From contig CAVXVR010000003.1 of the NCBI GenBank assembly GCA_963765285.1, positions 558,001-622,000 on the forward strand: a stretch of 64,000 nt of DNA. The letters are read 5' to 3'. This document shows positions 7,697-17,425 of this stretch, in pieces. A model generated the notes under the pieces. It had not been told where the DNA came from and made no database searches. It worked only from the letters and a program-made list of their open reading frames with translations. Each line of letters opens with the position of its first letter. Positions within the stretch are counted from its first letter, which is position 1. Source of the stretch: CAVWZH01 sp963765285 (GTDB lineage Bacteria; Acidobacteriota; Terriglobia; Terriglobales; Acidobacteriaceae). The translations under genes and the position numbers were made by a program.

Positions 7697-9883
7697 ATGG
7701 CGTCTCCCTTCCGCAACTTGCGTTTCCGTCTGATCGGAGCTGGGGTGTGGCCCGCCAGCCGCCTTGCCCGCGCGGCCTGGTATTCGCTGGGGCTCGGCCT
7801 GGCATTGTTTCTTCTTCAACAATTGTTGTGGCTCTTCAAGCCCACGGCGGGGCAGAGCCTGAGCGGATGGGTCAGTTTCCTCAGCGTGGTTGCGATCGTC
7901 CTGTTTCTGGCGTTGGGCTTTCGTTGGGTCAAAAACAAGCTACTCTGGCGCCTGCGCAACCGTTTGATCGTCACTTACGTGTTCATCGGGTTGATCCCCG
8001 TGGTTCTGCTGGTGGCCATGGCGTTGATCACGGTCTATCTGTTTGCAGGACAGTTTGCCAATTTTGTTGTGACTTCCAATCTGGACTCGCGGCTTCACAG
8101 CCTGGAAGCGGTGAACACGGCGATAGCACACGAACTGGCGGCGCGGCTCCAGAAGGGTGAACCAGCAGCAGCGAAATCACTGGAAGGACTGAGGCGCAAC
8201 GATGCCACTTGGGCCCATCGACAAACCTGCGCCTGGCAGGGCGGGAAACCATTGCCCTTTTGCGGACCGGCCCAGCAATCCACCCCGTTTGCCCTACCTT
8301 CTTTTCTCGGACCGCAATTTGGCGCGGTTGTAAACGATCAGGGCCAAATCCATTTGCGGACCGCCTATACGCTTCCCGCCACCGAACCGCGCCTCATCGT
8401 CATCACCACTGAGGCGCTTGATCAAAGGCTGCTGGAAAAGATCGCCGCCGACCTGGGAGAGATCACGCTCTATGCTTCACGCCCCAGGGACGCGGGAGAA
8501 AAGTCCTCGGCACGGCCCGCGGACTCTTCCAAACCGCTGATCGCAGCCGGTAGCACGAGTCAAGACACACTTACGATCCACCCCAGCCAGAGCGGGATGG
8601 CGATGACCAGCGGTCAGCAGGAACTGCGGCCGGTTCTGACGGTGGGCGCTCTGCCCGCCGCCAGCGGAAGGCTGGACCGCGTGATCGCCTTCGGAACTCC
8701 GTTGCCAGTGGTGGACTGGGCCACGGGCGAACAGAAAAAAACCGGCGCCGTGTTGATGGTCCAGACGCGGCCCTCGATCTTGTACTCCCGGCTGTTTGCC
8801 GCCTTTGGCGACTTCGTCGAGGGAGTCGAACTGGTTCTGCTGATCGCGGCCATCGTGTTCGGCATTATTGAGTTGCTGGCTCTGTGGGTCGCTACCTACC
8901 TCACTCGCAGCATCACTGGCGCGGTGGCCCAGCTCTACGATGCCACCAAGCACATCAATCGCGGGGACTTCAGCCACCGCATTCCAGTCAAGTCAAACGA
9001 TCAATTGGCCACGCTGGCAAACTCTTTCAATTCCATGACCGCATCGATCGAGAAGCTGGTCGAGGAGCAGAAGCAGAAACAGAGATTGGAAAATGAGCTG
9101 GTGATTGCACAGGAAGTCCAGGCTCAACTGTTTCCCAGGGAGATCACACAGCTGGAATCGCTTGAGGTTCACGGCTTCTGCCGGCCCGCCCGGACGGTGA
9201 GCGGGGATTATTACGACTTTCTGAAAATTACTCCTGAAAAGATGATTCTGGCGGTCGGCGATATCAGCGGCAAGGGCATTTCTGCGGCACTTCTGATGGC
9301 GACCGTGCACTCTGCGGTGCGTGCCTATGCGCTTGAGGGGATCCCCGCACTGCGTGAACCGGTGGGTGCGGGGCTGGGCTCCACTCGTGCTTTAGCGTCG
9401 GAGTTGCGGGGAGTGGAGGCGTCTCCCGGCGCCATGCTCTCGCTCTTGAATCACCAGCTTTACGAAAGCACCCCGGCCGAAAAGTACGCCACGCTGTTCC
9501 TGGCCCAGTACGACGGCAAACAGCGCATCCTCACCTACAGCAATGGAGGACATCTCCCGCCGCTGGTCTTGAGCGAAGATGGCAGAGTGCACCGCCTGGA
9601 ACATGGCGGTATGCCGGTGGGATTATTTGACGGCATGACCTACCAGGAGAGTTCCACCCGGCTGTTTCCTGGTGAGATCTTCCTTGCATACAGCGATGGG
9701 GTAACCGAACCGGAGAATGATTTTGGGGAGTTCGGCGAACTGCGCCTTGTGGAACTGGTGCGCGAGAACCTTCACTTGCCACTGGCCCGGATCAGCGAGA
9801 TCATCACCGCCGCGGTGGACGATTGGATTGGCGCCAACGAGCAGCCCGATGACGTCACCATTGTTCTGGCGCGTGCCCGCTGA
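7697..9883 (+). CDS. Membrane-bound HAMP / PP2C-type serine phosphatase (RsbU/SpoIIE family)
   Basis: A 728-residue sensor phosphatase. Hydrophobic segments near residues 35-50, 60-75 and 90-115 (IGLIPVVLLVAMALITVYLF) precede a ~250-residue extracytoplasmic region. A further membrane segment (VLLIAAIVFGIIELLALWV) leads into a HAMP domain (RGDFSHRIPVKSNDQLATL) and a short coiled coil (EEQKQKQRLENEL). The C-terminal PPM domain has the metal-binding acidic motifs SGDYYDF, AVGDISGKG and AYSDGVTE, plus SNGGHLPP. The family dephosphorylates anti-anti-sigma factors (STAS proteins) to free sigma factors. No STAS or switch-kinase gene is adjacent, so the partner is unknown. Confidence 0.92.
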   Translation: MASPFRNLRFRLIGAGVWPASRLARAAWYSLGLGLALFLLQQLLWLFKPTAGQSLSGWVSFLSVVAIVLFLALGFRWVKNKLLWRLRNRLIVTYVFIGLIPVVLLVAMALITVYLFAGQFANFVVTSNLDSRLHSLEAVNTAIAHELAARLQKGEPAAAKSLEGLRRNDATWAHRQTCAWQGGKPLPFCGPAQQSTPFALPSFLGPQFGAVVNDQGQIHLRTAYTLPATEPRLIVITTEALDQRLLEKIAADLGEITLYASRPRDAGEKSSARPADSSKPLIAAGSTSQDTLTIHPSQSGMAMTSGQQELRPVLTVGALPAASGRLDRVIAFGTPLPVVDWATGEQKKTGAVLMVQTRPSILYSRLFAAFGDFVEGVELVLLIAAIVFGIIELLALWVATYLTRSITGAVAQLYDATKHINRGDFSHRIPVKSNDQLATLANSFNSMTASIEKLVEEQKQKQRLENELVIAQEVQAQLFPREITQLESLEVHGFCRPARTVSGDYYDFLKITPEKMILAVGDISGKGISAALLMATVHSAVRAYALEGIPALREPVGAGLGSTRALASELRGVEASPGAMLSLLNHQLYESTPAEKYATLFLAQYDGKQRILTYSNGGHLPPLVLSEDGRVHRLEHGGMPVGLFDGMTYQESSTRLFPGEIFLAYSDGVTEPENDFGEFGELRLVELVRENLHLPLARISEIITAAVDDWIGANEQPDDVTIVLARAR

Positions 9884-10081
9884 ACCTTTAGAGTTGCCTG
9901 AAAAAAGTCGGGGCAGCCTTAGTATGACGCACCGAGTGACCTCTCCTGAAGACCCGGCCCACCATACGTAGAACGGCTGCCCCCAAGCCCCGTGCGCGGT
10001 CCGCCCCGCGTACCCCAGGAGGGTTGTACGCTCCTTGCACAGAGCAAGCTTGTGAGAAAAACAGAGATCAGCAGGAAATGG

Positions 10082-10366
10082 TCAGCAGGTCAGGGTGCAC
10101 AACGAAGAGAGACGGTAGTCCAGGGTTAAGGGAGAGACTATATCGCGCGATTCCCAGGTGGTTTCGTGGGTCCGATCCAGCGAGAAAACCGGAATGACGA
10201 TCACGGAAGCTGCACGCACCGGGGGCGCGACCATACGGCTGTGCGCCGCTACCGGCGCCGTACCGTTGTGAAAAGTAAAGTCGGGCAGATCAACCTGAGG
10301 CAATATCAGGATGAGGGCAAACAACGACAACTCGAAGATGAGAAGTGCCCACTGCCAGCGCTTCAT
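10082..10366 (-). CDS. Small putative membrane protein
   Basis: About 94 residues from ATG 10366 (the frame could extend to 10420). A single hydrophobic helix (WALLIFELSLFALILILPQV) near the N-terminus is followed by a ~65-residue polar tail without recognisable motif. No clear Shine-Dalgarno is visible. It lies alone between the phosphatase gene and a secreted protein gene, on the opposite strand to both. The helix pattern argues for a real product; the function is unknown and the call is tentative. Confidence 0.45.
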   Translation of the reverse strand: MKRWQWALLIFELSLFALILILPQVDLPDFTFHNGTAPVAAHSRMVAPPVRAASVIVIPVFSLDRTHETTWESRDIVSPLTLDYRLSSLCTLTC

Positions 10367-10646
10367 GGGAATATGCCCGAGCGCATCATAAATTCGGCTT
10401 TTGTGGACTGTCAATGGCACTTCTCGGGGGGTAGTAGCTCAACTTGAAAACCTCCCGGGTTGTCGCTCCGAAGCAGGCATTAGGTGCAGGGGAAACGGAG
10501 CAGACGGGAGTTCTGCGGACTGATCCATCTCGACTAATCCAGGTGGGTAGTTGGCGAAATCAGACTCCGAGGGCTAAGGTTTAGCGCAGTTGCTTGGTAG
10601 ATCCTCCGCCCCGTCGGCCTAGCAGAATCTAGGAGGATTACTACCG

Positions 10647-11228
10647 ATGCCTAAGAAGTTGCTCTTCGCAATCGCCTTAGTGACTCTAAGCCTGCTGACA
10701 ATGGGCTTGGGTGTTGCTTCGGCACAAGACGTCTACAAAGTTAACTATTTCTCGAACGCCAACTACGCGGGAGCGCCGGACGCCACTGTTCGGATCGACA
10801 ACCCGGGAGTGACGGGCGGGAATTTGTGCGCCATGATCTACGTGTTCGACAACGACCAGCAGCTTACCGAATGCTGCGGTTGCCTGGAGACCCCGAACGG
10901 TCTGCGTACAATCTCAGTCAACAATAACCTGACCAGCAATCCCCTGACCGGGGTCCGCTCCAAGACTGGCGTCATCAAGGTTGTATCCGCGGCAGTCAAT
11001 AACTCGCCGTGCGATCCCACCTCCAATGTCACCCCCACGGCCAGCCTTCGCGTGTGGGCGACCCACATTCAAAACAAAGTTGGATCCGCATTCCCGATCA
11101 CCGAGACTGAGTCATCGGATTCCACTTTGGGGGCAAAGGAACTGAGCTTCTATCTTCAGGCGGAGTGCGCCTTTGTCAATATCCTCGGCAGCGGGCATGG
11201 CATTTGCAGCTGCGGCTGGGGCGACTAA
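10647..11228 (+). CDS. Secreted cysteine-containing hypothetical protein
   Basis: A 193-residue protein with an excellent AGGAGG before ATG 10647 and a classical signal peptide (KKLLFAIALVTLSLLTMG, cleavage after ASA). The mature part is Asn/Thr/Ser-rich, beta-sheet-like (DATVRIDNPG, GNLCAMIYVFDNDQQL) and has clustered cysteines (ECCGCLE; C-terminal GICSCGWGD). The cysteines and lack of charge suggest a disulfide-stabilised exported beta domain. Similar proteins occur in Acidobacteriota, but I know no function. The 280 bases upstream hold no other gene. Confidence 0.8.
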   Translation: MPKKLLFAIALVTLSLLTMGLGVASAQDVYKVNYFSNANYAGAPDATVRIDNPGVTGGNLCAMIYVFDNDQQLTECCGCLETPNGLRTISVNNNLTSNPLTGVRSKTGVIKVVSAAVNNSPCDPTSNVTPTASLRVWATHIQNKVGSAFPITETESSDSTLGAKELSFYLQAECAFVNILGSGHGICSCGWGD

Positions 11229-11332
11229 GTAAGAAAGAGACTTGCCATATCGAACGGCACGGGCGAAGGTCTCCCCCACGCCCTGCCCTTCTCGCCGCGC
11301 TTCTCTGGATTGCAGCGTAAGAAAATAGTTCG

Positions 11333-12444
11333 CTATTTCGTTTGCGCCACGGCCTTCGGCAGGATTTGCACTCGCGCAGTGACCCGCTGTCCCTTTTCCA
11401 TTCCACCGGCAACCAGCAGGCCTTCCGGCAACGCGACCAGTCCACGATGGTCCATAGTGGGATCGGATACATTCTCGGCGATCGTCTCCCATTTGCCGGT
11501 GCCCAGATTGAATGCAAAAACCACCGGCGAAGGCTCTGCGGGCTGGCCGTTGTAGCCGATTCCGTTAAAGTTGTAGGGATTGTCGGTTCCGCCTGCAAAG
11601 TAAATCCGCTGATCCTTGCCTGATCCCCCAGCCGCGATCCGGTAGCGCGCCTTACCGGGATGATTCGGCAGCCTGGTCCACTGGATTTTCGCCGGATCAC
11701 GGTGATCGATCTTGCCCATCCAGCATTCGTCGGATGCCACGAATTTGGGAACATTGCCCGACGGATTCTTATACGCGCCGTCCACGTAGACGATTGTGTC
11801 ATCTACCAGGCCGCCGGCATGCCCAAACACCGGGGTGCCCGGGATGGGCGTAGCTTGCAGCCATTTCCTTTTCTCCACGTCGTACACCTGAACGTTGCGA
11901 ACATTGTCGTTCTTCGACCAGCCGCTGATCAGATAGATGTAGCGGTCGCGATAGACTCCTGCGACGGAGTCGTCAACCGCGACGGGAATGTCTTCGCCGC
12001 GAGACCAGCGATCGTCGTCCGGCGAATAGATGTTGACGTCCGGCACGGTGATTTCGCCACCCTGTGCGTCGACGACATAACCACCGAACAGGAAGACAGA
12101 CGCCATGAGTGCCGGCCGCGGAGGCTGCGAGTCTGCCCGCAGTCCCCGGCACGGGACGTGTCTCAATCCATTTTCGGCTCCGCGCGTCGGGATCCATCAG
12201 ATAGCCTGCGTTGCTGATCGCGTCCCAGGTCTTGGCGGGCCCGATCCCCATGAAGGAGAAAATCAGCGTCTTGCCGTGATTTTTTACGCGCCGTCACAGC
12301 GTTGTTGGAAACCGGCGCCGGCAGTGGCTCGAACTTGGGCGCGGATGTCGATGCCGCGAACAGCAGCCCGCCCAAAGCAACGATCAGAACGAACGCAGGA
12401 ATCCGGCTCATTCGTGCGCGTATAAGTCGTTCGTTCGTGAACAT
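11333..12444 (-). pseudogene. Kelch-repeat secreted protein broken by two frameshifts
   Basis: Three consecutive frames together form one Kelch/galactose-oxidase-like propeller. The N-terminus (from ATG 12444, behind GGAGTAGGGG) has a signal segment (FVLIVALGGLLFAAS). The frame switches at the T6 run 12280-12285, after which KNHGKTLIFSFMGIGPAKTW continues. A second shift near 12100-12110 leads into SVFLFGGYVVDAQGGE and the Kelch blades (YLISGWSKND, IYFAGGTDNPYN, GLLVAGGMEKGQ). Each shift is one base; the first is in a homopolymer. Real decay or sequence error cannot be distinguished here. The gene starts 3 bases after the upstream DinB-like gene, so the two form an operon. Kelch propellers of this kind are usually exported binding proteins. 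Confidence 0.8.
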
Positions 12445-12447
12445 CCC

Positions 12448-12921
12448 CTACTCCACCAGCCCTTGACGAACGCCGTGGATGAAATCGGTGTAGGCAGGCG
12501 TGAGCCCTGCGGCGCGCGTGTCGGCAGCGATCTGTCCGCGATGGTAGGCGGAGTGCATTATGACGTGCAGCAGAATGTCGTCTGTGCGGCTCTCCCAGCT
12601 TTCACCTTTGCTGTTCTTGTAGCTGATGGTAAGGGCAAGGTCGGCTTCAGTTTTTCCTTTCAGGTATTGGTTCCACAAACGCGGTAACTCCTCGGCCTGC
12701 ACCTCGCAGTGCTCCAGCGTGACTTCGGGCCACACTGGGACGCTTTGCTTCTCTTGCTTCAGGCGCTCCAGCCACACTCTCTGGGCGGCGAAAATGTGGG
12801 CCAGAAGCTTGATGGAGCGTGCCGGAGCATTCTTGCCCGCAGACCGAAAGGCGGCCAGGACTTCGCGGTTTGCCCATTCATCGTAGGAAAAAAGGCGGCG
12901 GAAATATTGGTTCAGGTCCAC
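12448..12921 (-). CDS. DinB/YfiT-family putative metal-dependent protein
   Basis: This 157-residue four-helix-bundle protein starts at GTG 12921, with GGGGA upstream. Family features: NQYFRRLFSYDEWANREVL at the N-terminus, KLLAHIFAAQRVWLERL with the first metal-ligand His, and the C-terminal LLHVIMHSAYHRGQIAADTR carrying the paired histidines. That His triad is the DinB metal site. Members include bacillithiol or mycothiol transferases and many of unknown activity. It runs directly into the broken Kelch gene with a 3-base gap. Confidence 0.88.
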   Translation of the reverse strand: MDLNQYFRRLFSYDEWANREVLAAFRSAGKNAPARSIKLLAHIFAAQRVWLERLKQEKQSVPVWPEVTLEHCEVQAEELPRLWNQYLKGKTEADLALTISYKNSKGESWESRTDDILLHVIMHSAYHRGQIAADTRAAGLTPAYTDFIHGVRQGLVE

Positions 12922-12940
12922 TGGGTCCCCATATCGAATC

Positions 12941-14834
12941 TCAGCGAGTTGGCGTTGGCGCTGCTCCTGCCACGTTTGCGTTGCGGGCTTGGAGCAACTC
13001 TACCGAGCGTTTAGGATTAATCAGGTGACGGCGGCCATCTTCGCTCGTCGCTGCGCCCTTTTCTATCAAGTCGATGACTTGTGCCGGCGTAAGCGACGGA
13101 TCCAAAGCGAACAACTTCCCGGCAAGATTGACCACATTCGGCGAGGCCATCGATGTTCCCGAAAGTCTCAACTTTGCACCACCGGGAACGAAGCTCTCCA
13201 CTTCATAGCCGTTGGCGTCCGCGACAACCGTGCTGCCGTAACTCGTGAAAGATGTTTCCTCGCCCGCCTGGTTGACTGCGCCGACCGCCAGAAGGTTGGG
13301 TAGGTGGAGTCCCGCGGGAACGTCCTGCAGAAAACTGGCATCGCTATCGGCATTGCCGGCTGCGCAGACAAACAATGTATTGGGCGCATTCTTGATCGCG
13401 CTTTCGACCGCAGCGCGCCAAATGCCGTACAGCTCATCAGCACTACGCTTCCGTGCAACCGGGTCGGCCCCGCCGCCAGTCTTCGAGAGCCACAACTCGA
13501 ATTCCTGGGGATCATCTCCCCAGCTCATGTTTACGACCCGGACATTGCGTGTGCGGAAATAATCCGACATCTGCTGGAAGTCAGCCGCCATCCGGTGCGC
13601 CCATTCCGCCGTCGGGGGGAAAGGAAGATCCGGCAGCTGGTCGTCGAACCTCGCCACCACCAGGCGCGCCGCCGGGTTCCCGCGTACCGCGATGCCCGCG
13701 ACGTGAGTTCCGTGCACATAGTGGCCGATGACTTTGTTTAACTCGCGCAAGTCGCGCAGCTGCTCCGGGGTTGAGGTTTTTACTTTCTCGCGCAGGGCGG
13801 CCGCTTCGGGCGAGTCGACACCGTTACGCAAGTCGAGACTTCCTTTGAGGTCATCGCGAAAGCCCGGATAACGTTGTTCCTGGGCCGGTGAAAGCGGATA
13901 GAGCCAGGAGGGTGACGGATTGCCCAGGTCATCGTAAGCCAGCCCGTGTGTGCCGCTGGCTGTGGGATGGGGATCGCTAAAGACCTGTCCGCCAAACAGA
14001 GAAATATCCACGCCAGAGTCCCAGATTCCAATCAGAACCGGCGTGAGTTTCTGGTCGCTGGTAAGAGTCTACGTCGCGAGCTTGCCAGATGTCAGGCCTT
14101 TGCACGTTGTGCGTCGCGATGTAACGGCTCAGGATTTCCACGCGGGAAGAAGTGAGGGGAACTTCAAACTGCAACGTGCTCCTGATGTCGATTAAAGTCC
14201 AGGCTTGCAGGTTGTCCAGCGCTCCGGACTTCTCGACCGCGGGATCGAACTCTGTTTTCAGGTAGGCGATCAGCGCCGCTTTCGTCGCCAACTGACTCTG
14301 TGCCAACTCGGACCGCACCGAGTCACGCACAACATCCCAGGGCAGGGGATCGATCGCTTCCCGATAGCTCCTGGTAAACGCCGCCTCAAAGGCAGGACCA
14401 CTGGTGCTCTTGGTTTCGCTGGCGGCTTGCAGTATGGACTGCTGCAACAATCCAGCCGTCAGCCGGGCGGCAGGCTTTTCTTCCAGCGCCCGGAGGGACT
14501 TGAGAGTTTCGAGCGCCGCCTGATTTTCCCCCGCCAACTGCTGCAAGTCGAAACGGGCCGAAAGCAGCAATCGCAAGGTGGCTTTATCTTGGATTTCGAA
14601 GTCCTGCAAGATCTTCTCCAGGTCGCTGCGCACCTTTCCCGAGAAATCATTGAAAGTTGCGTCGTCCGCCTGCACCAAATCCGAGGCCGGCTTCGCCATG
14701 CGATAGGTGAAGCGCGGCAGATCGTCCTGGCTGCTGACTCTTTTCTTAGCACTCTGCTGGGCGACGACCGTGAGAGAAAGGGCAAGCGGCAAAAGGCAAG
14801 CCGCGAAGAATGCAAAGCGTGTCGACCTGGACAT
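12941..14834 (-). pseudogene. Subtilisin-like (S8) serine protease split by a 1-base frameshift
   Basis: The first frame starts at ATG 14834 (GAGGTCC upstream) with a signal peptide (FFAACLLPLALSLTVVAQ) and a ~230-residue helical propeptide-like region ending WQARDV. One extra base near 14070 puts a stop in the way. The other frame then continues TLTSDQKLTPVLIGIWDSGVD and the S8 catalytic domain: Asp in WDSGVD, His in YVHGTHVAGIAV, Ser in LSGTSMASPNVVNLAGKL, with an oxyanion-type FVCAAGNADSD. All three catalytic residues are intact, but they lie in a frame without its signal peptide. Repairing one base restores a ~630-residue exported protease. Whether the lesion is genuine is unknown. Confidence 0.82.
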
Positions 14835-14961
14835 ACAGGACCTCAATGCCGTGAGAGCGGAGCGCTCCTGCTAGGAGCGGCAGTTCCGCAGTTTATTGGC
14901 GCATGTCCCGATACGTCAATCGGGAGAGGCAGGCAAATCGTGTGTGCTAGGCTAAAACGCG

Positions 14962-16785
14962 ATGAAGGCCACGCGCATCGTACTTTTCTGCTGTCTCGCG
15001 GCCACCCTGGCTGCGCAAGCGCCCCGTAGGCCACCATCGCAACCCGATGTTTTCCTGGTAACAATCGACACGCTGCGGGCCGATCACGTCCATTGTTACG
15101 GCTACGAACCGATTTCAACTCCCGCGCTCGACAGTCTCGCCCAAGACGGCGTTCGCTTCACGCAGGCATTCACGCCGAGCCCGATCACCAACACATCCCA
15201 CACGACCATTCTCACCGGTCTGCTGCCCAGTTCGCACGGTGTCACTGATTTTGCTGTGCCGCTAGCTGCGACCCATCGCACCCTAGCCCAACTGCTCAAG
15301 CCGAACGGATATGTCTCCGCCGCGTTCATCGGCGCAGTGATTCTCGACAGCAAAGCGCTGGCTCCCGGCCTCGATCGCGGATTCGATTTCTACGATAACT
15401 TTCCGGAGCATCCACAAACGAAATCCCGCTGGGGGCGTGTGGAACGCAGGGGCATGGATGTGGTGCGGCGCACCGAGACTTGGTTAAGCGCAAACCCGGC
15501 GGGACCGCACTTTGTCTGGGTCCATCTTTACGATCCCCACGACCCCTACGAACCGCCCGTGCCGTATTCGCAGATATATAAGGATCGCCTCTATGACGGC
15601 GAGATTGCTTATGCCGATTCGGCTCTCGACAACTTTCTTGCCTACTTGAAGAAGCAAGGATGGTATGACAACGCTTTAATCATTGTGGTCGGCGATCACG
15701 GCGAAGGGCTGGGCGAACATCACGAAGATACGCACGGAATTTTTCTTTATGACTCCACCACCCACGTGCCGTTGATTGTGAAGCTGCCCGGAAAAACCCG
15801 CTCTAGCAGGGTCGTAGAACCGCAAGTACGTACCACGGACATTTTGCCAACGGTGCTCGACCTGTTGAAGATTTCTCCTCCGACACAACTGGATGGCGAA
15901 TCCTTACAGCCGTATTTTTCTGGCAGCGAAACGCCAGCGCGCATTGCCTTTGGTGAGACTGACTATCCGTTACGTTTCGGCTGGGCGCCCTTGCGCTCGG
16001 TGCGCGGGGAGGGATTCAAGCTCATCGAAGCTCCCAAACCTGAGCTGTACGATTTGCGCGCCGATCCGGGTGAACTGCAAAACAAGTACGCTCCCTGGGA
16101 CAGCACGGTGCAGAAATTTCGCGTCCTGCTGGCCGAGTTGCGGGCAAAGACACCACCGGCAGCTCCTTCCCCAGGGGCTGTGGGTCAAGGGACCGTCGAT
16201 GAGCTGAAGGCCCTGGGCTATCTCGGCCGGGCGGATGTGGGAAGCTCGACCAACGTGCCCGAGCCTTCCCTGCTGCCCGATCCAAAAGACAAGATTGAAG
16301 AGCAAAATCTGCTGCACAAAGCCATGATGGCATCAGAGGACGAGCGTCCCACAGAAGCGCGCGCTGCTCTGGAAAAAGTCTTGCAGCTCGATCCCAAGTC
16401 TCCTACGGCGTTGCGTCAACTGGGAGAGCTTGAGCTACGCGGGGGCGAGTACTACAGAGCCGGCGAACATCTGAAGCTGGCTCATCAGGTCAGTCCACAG
16501 GATGTGACCGCTGCATTCGAGTTAGGGCAGGCCCTTGAGAAGACCGGAGATCTGACAGGAGCGCGCGACGCGCTTGAAGCCAGCCTTAAGCTCTCACCCG
16601 GCCAATTCCCCGCGCGTCTGCTGCTCGGGCAGGTCTACCTCGCCTTGAAAGATGCCGCGAACGCTCAGGATCAGTTCCAGGCGGCGCTGCTGCTGCAGCC
16701 AAGAAGCACGGAGGCCAAACTTGGCTTGACGCGCGCGGAAACGCTGCGGACAGAGCAATTGCGGAAGCAGCCCTCAGGCCACTAG
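14962..16785 (+). CDS. Sulfatase-like hydrolase fused to TPR repeats
   Basis: A 607-residue exported protein (signal peptide FCCLAATLAAQ). Residues ~28-400 are an alkaline-phosphatase/sulfatase-superfamily domain: PDVFLVTIDTLRADHVHCYG (metal-binding Asp), NTSHTTILTGLLPSSHGV, HFVWVHLYDPHDPYEPP, and VVGDHGEGLGEH with the C-terminal metal-binding Asp-His. The formylglycine motif C/S-x-P-x-R is absent; the nucleophile position reads NTSHTTILTG. It is therefore unlikely to be a classical sulfatase and may be a phosphohydrolase or phosphotransferase using Ser/Thr. From about residue 445, three to four TPR units follow (ALEKVLQLDPKSPTALRQLG and similar). Start ATG 14962 faces away from the divergent subtilase gene. 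Confidence 0.88.
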   Translation: MKATRIVLFCCLAATLAAQAPRRPPSQPDVFLVTIDTLRADHVHCYGYEPISTPALDSLAQDGVRFTQAFTPSPITNTSHTTILTGLLPSSHGVTDFAVPLAATHRTLAQLLKPNGYVSAAFIGAVILDSKALAPGLDRGFDFYDNFPEHPQTKSRWGRVERRGMDVVRRTETWLSANPAGPHFVWVHLYDPHDPYEPPVPYSQIYKDRLYDGEIAYADSALDNFLAYLKKQGWYDNALIIVVGDHGEGLGEHHEDTHGIFLYDSTTHVPLIVKLPGKTRSSRVVEPQVRTTDILPTVLDLLKISPPTQLDGESLQPYFSGSETPARIAFGETDYPLRFGWAPLRSVRGEGFKLIEAPKPELYDLRADPGELQNKYAPWDSTVQKFRVLLAELRAKTPPAAPSPGAVGQGTVDELKALGYLGRADVGSSTNVPEPSLLPDPKDKIEEQNLLHKAMMASEDERPTEARAALEKVLQLDPKSPTALRQLGELELRGGEYYRAGEHLKLAHQVSPQDVTAAFELGQALEKTGDLTGARDALEASLKLSPGQFPARLLLGQVYLALKDAANAQDQFQAALLLQPRSTEAKLGLTRAETLRTEQLRKQPSGH

Positions 16786-16801
16786 TCATCCGCTTTCACT
16801 G

Positions 16802-17320
16802 TCACCGCGCCTTCTTCATCCCTTTCACGATCTGTTCCACCTGCCGCATGTGATTCAAATCATGCCCGGCCATCATGCGCACAAGGTGGTCCACACTCTC
16901 CCTGCCGCGTTCTTCGTGCATGCCGTAGTTGTCCCACAAGCTCCGCGGCACGGACTTGAGCAGCCGCAGATTGTTTTCGCGCAGGAAACGGAAAGTTTCG
17001 AGCGATGTCTTGGGATCGCGGCGGGCGTAGTTGAAAGTGGTGGCCCACACGTCCTGGTCGAAAGCCTGGATGGGCGTTCCGTTCGCGCCGAGCGTGAGCC
17101 GCACGCGGAACCCTACAACCAATTCGGCGTCGGCAAGATGAGCGAGAATTTCCGCGATCGACCATTTGCCAGGCGCGGGGCGCTTCAAGAGCTGGCTCTT
17201 CTTGAGCCGGCGAGTAAGGGTGGCGAGCTTCGCGGGAGTTGACTGTTGAGTTTTGAGCGCGTCTTTGCCGGCACTGTGACTCAGAATGCGCTTCGTATAT
17301 TGCTGAGGGGTTTCGGGCAT
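16802..17320 (-). CDS. DinB-family protein
   Basis: A 172-residue helical-bundle protein from ATG 17320. DinB_2-type features are GKWSIAEILAHLADAELVVGFR (first metal His), the LRENNLRLLKSV helix, and at the C-terminus VDHLVRMMAGHDLNHMRQVEQI with the His-x3-His pair. The family coordinates a metal and many members handle low-molecular-weight thiols. This one has no neighbour that narrows its substrate. It is convergent with the sulfatase-like gene (16-base gap). Confidence 0.87.
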   Translation of the reverse strand: MPETPQQYTKRILSHSAGKDALKTQQSTPAKLATLTRRLKKSQLLKRPAPGKWSIAEILAHLADAELVVGFRVRLTLGANGTPIQAFDQDVWATTFNYARRDPKTSLETFRFLRENNLRLLKSVPRSLWDNYGMHEERGRESVDHLVRMMAGHDLNHMRQVEQIVKGMKKAR

Positions 17321-17381
17321 GGATGCTCCCTGGGCTTTAAGTTCCGGACAGTCCTATGGGCATTTCGGAAAATACAGTTTC

Positions 17382-17419
17382 CAGTTTTCGGTTCTCAGTT
17401 CTCGGTTCTCAGTTCTCGG
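17382..17419 (+). repeat. 14-bp tandem repeat (TTCTCAGTTCTCGG x2)
   Basis: TTCTCAGTTCTCGG occurs at 17392-17405 and again at 17406-17419, with a degenerate preceding unit (CAGTTTTCGG). It lies between the 5' end of the DinB gene and the 3' end of the next minus-strand gene. The tract is a simple satellite-like repeat; no function is apparent. Confidence 0.6.
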
Positions 17420-17425
17420 TTTCCG

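Noticed and set aside
10421..10646. Possible riboswitch or sRNA leader before the secreted-protein gene
   Set aside because: The region is long enough and contains a good Shine-Dalgarno, but I could not match it to GEMM or any other known aptamer core, nor build a convincing fold.
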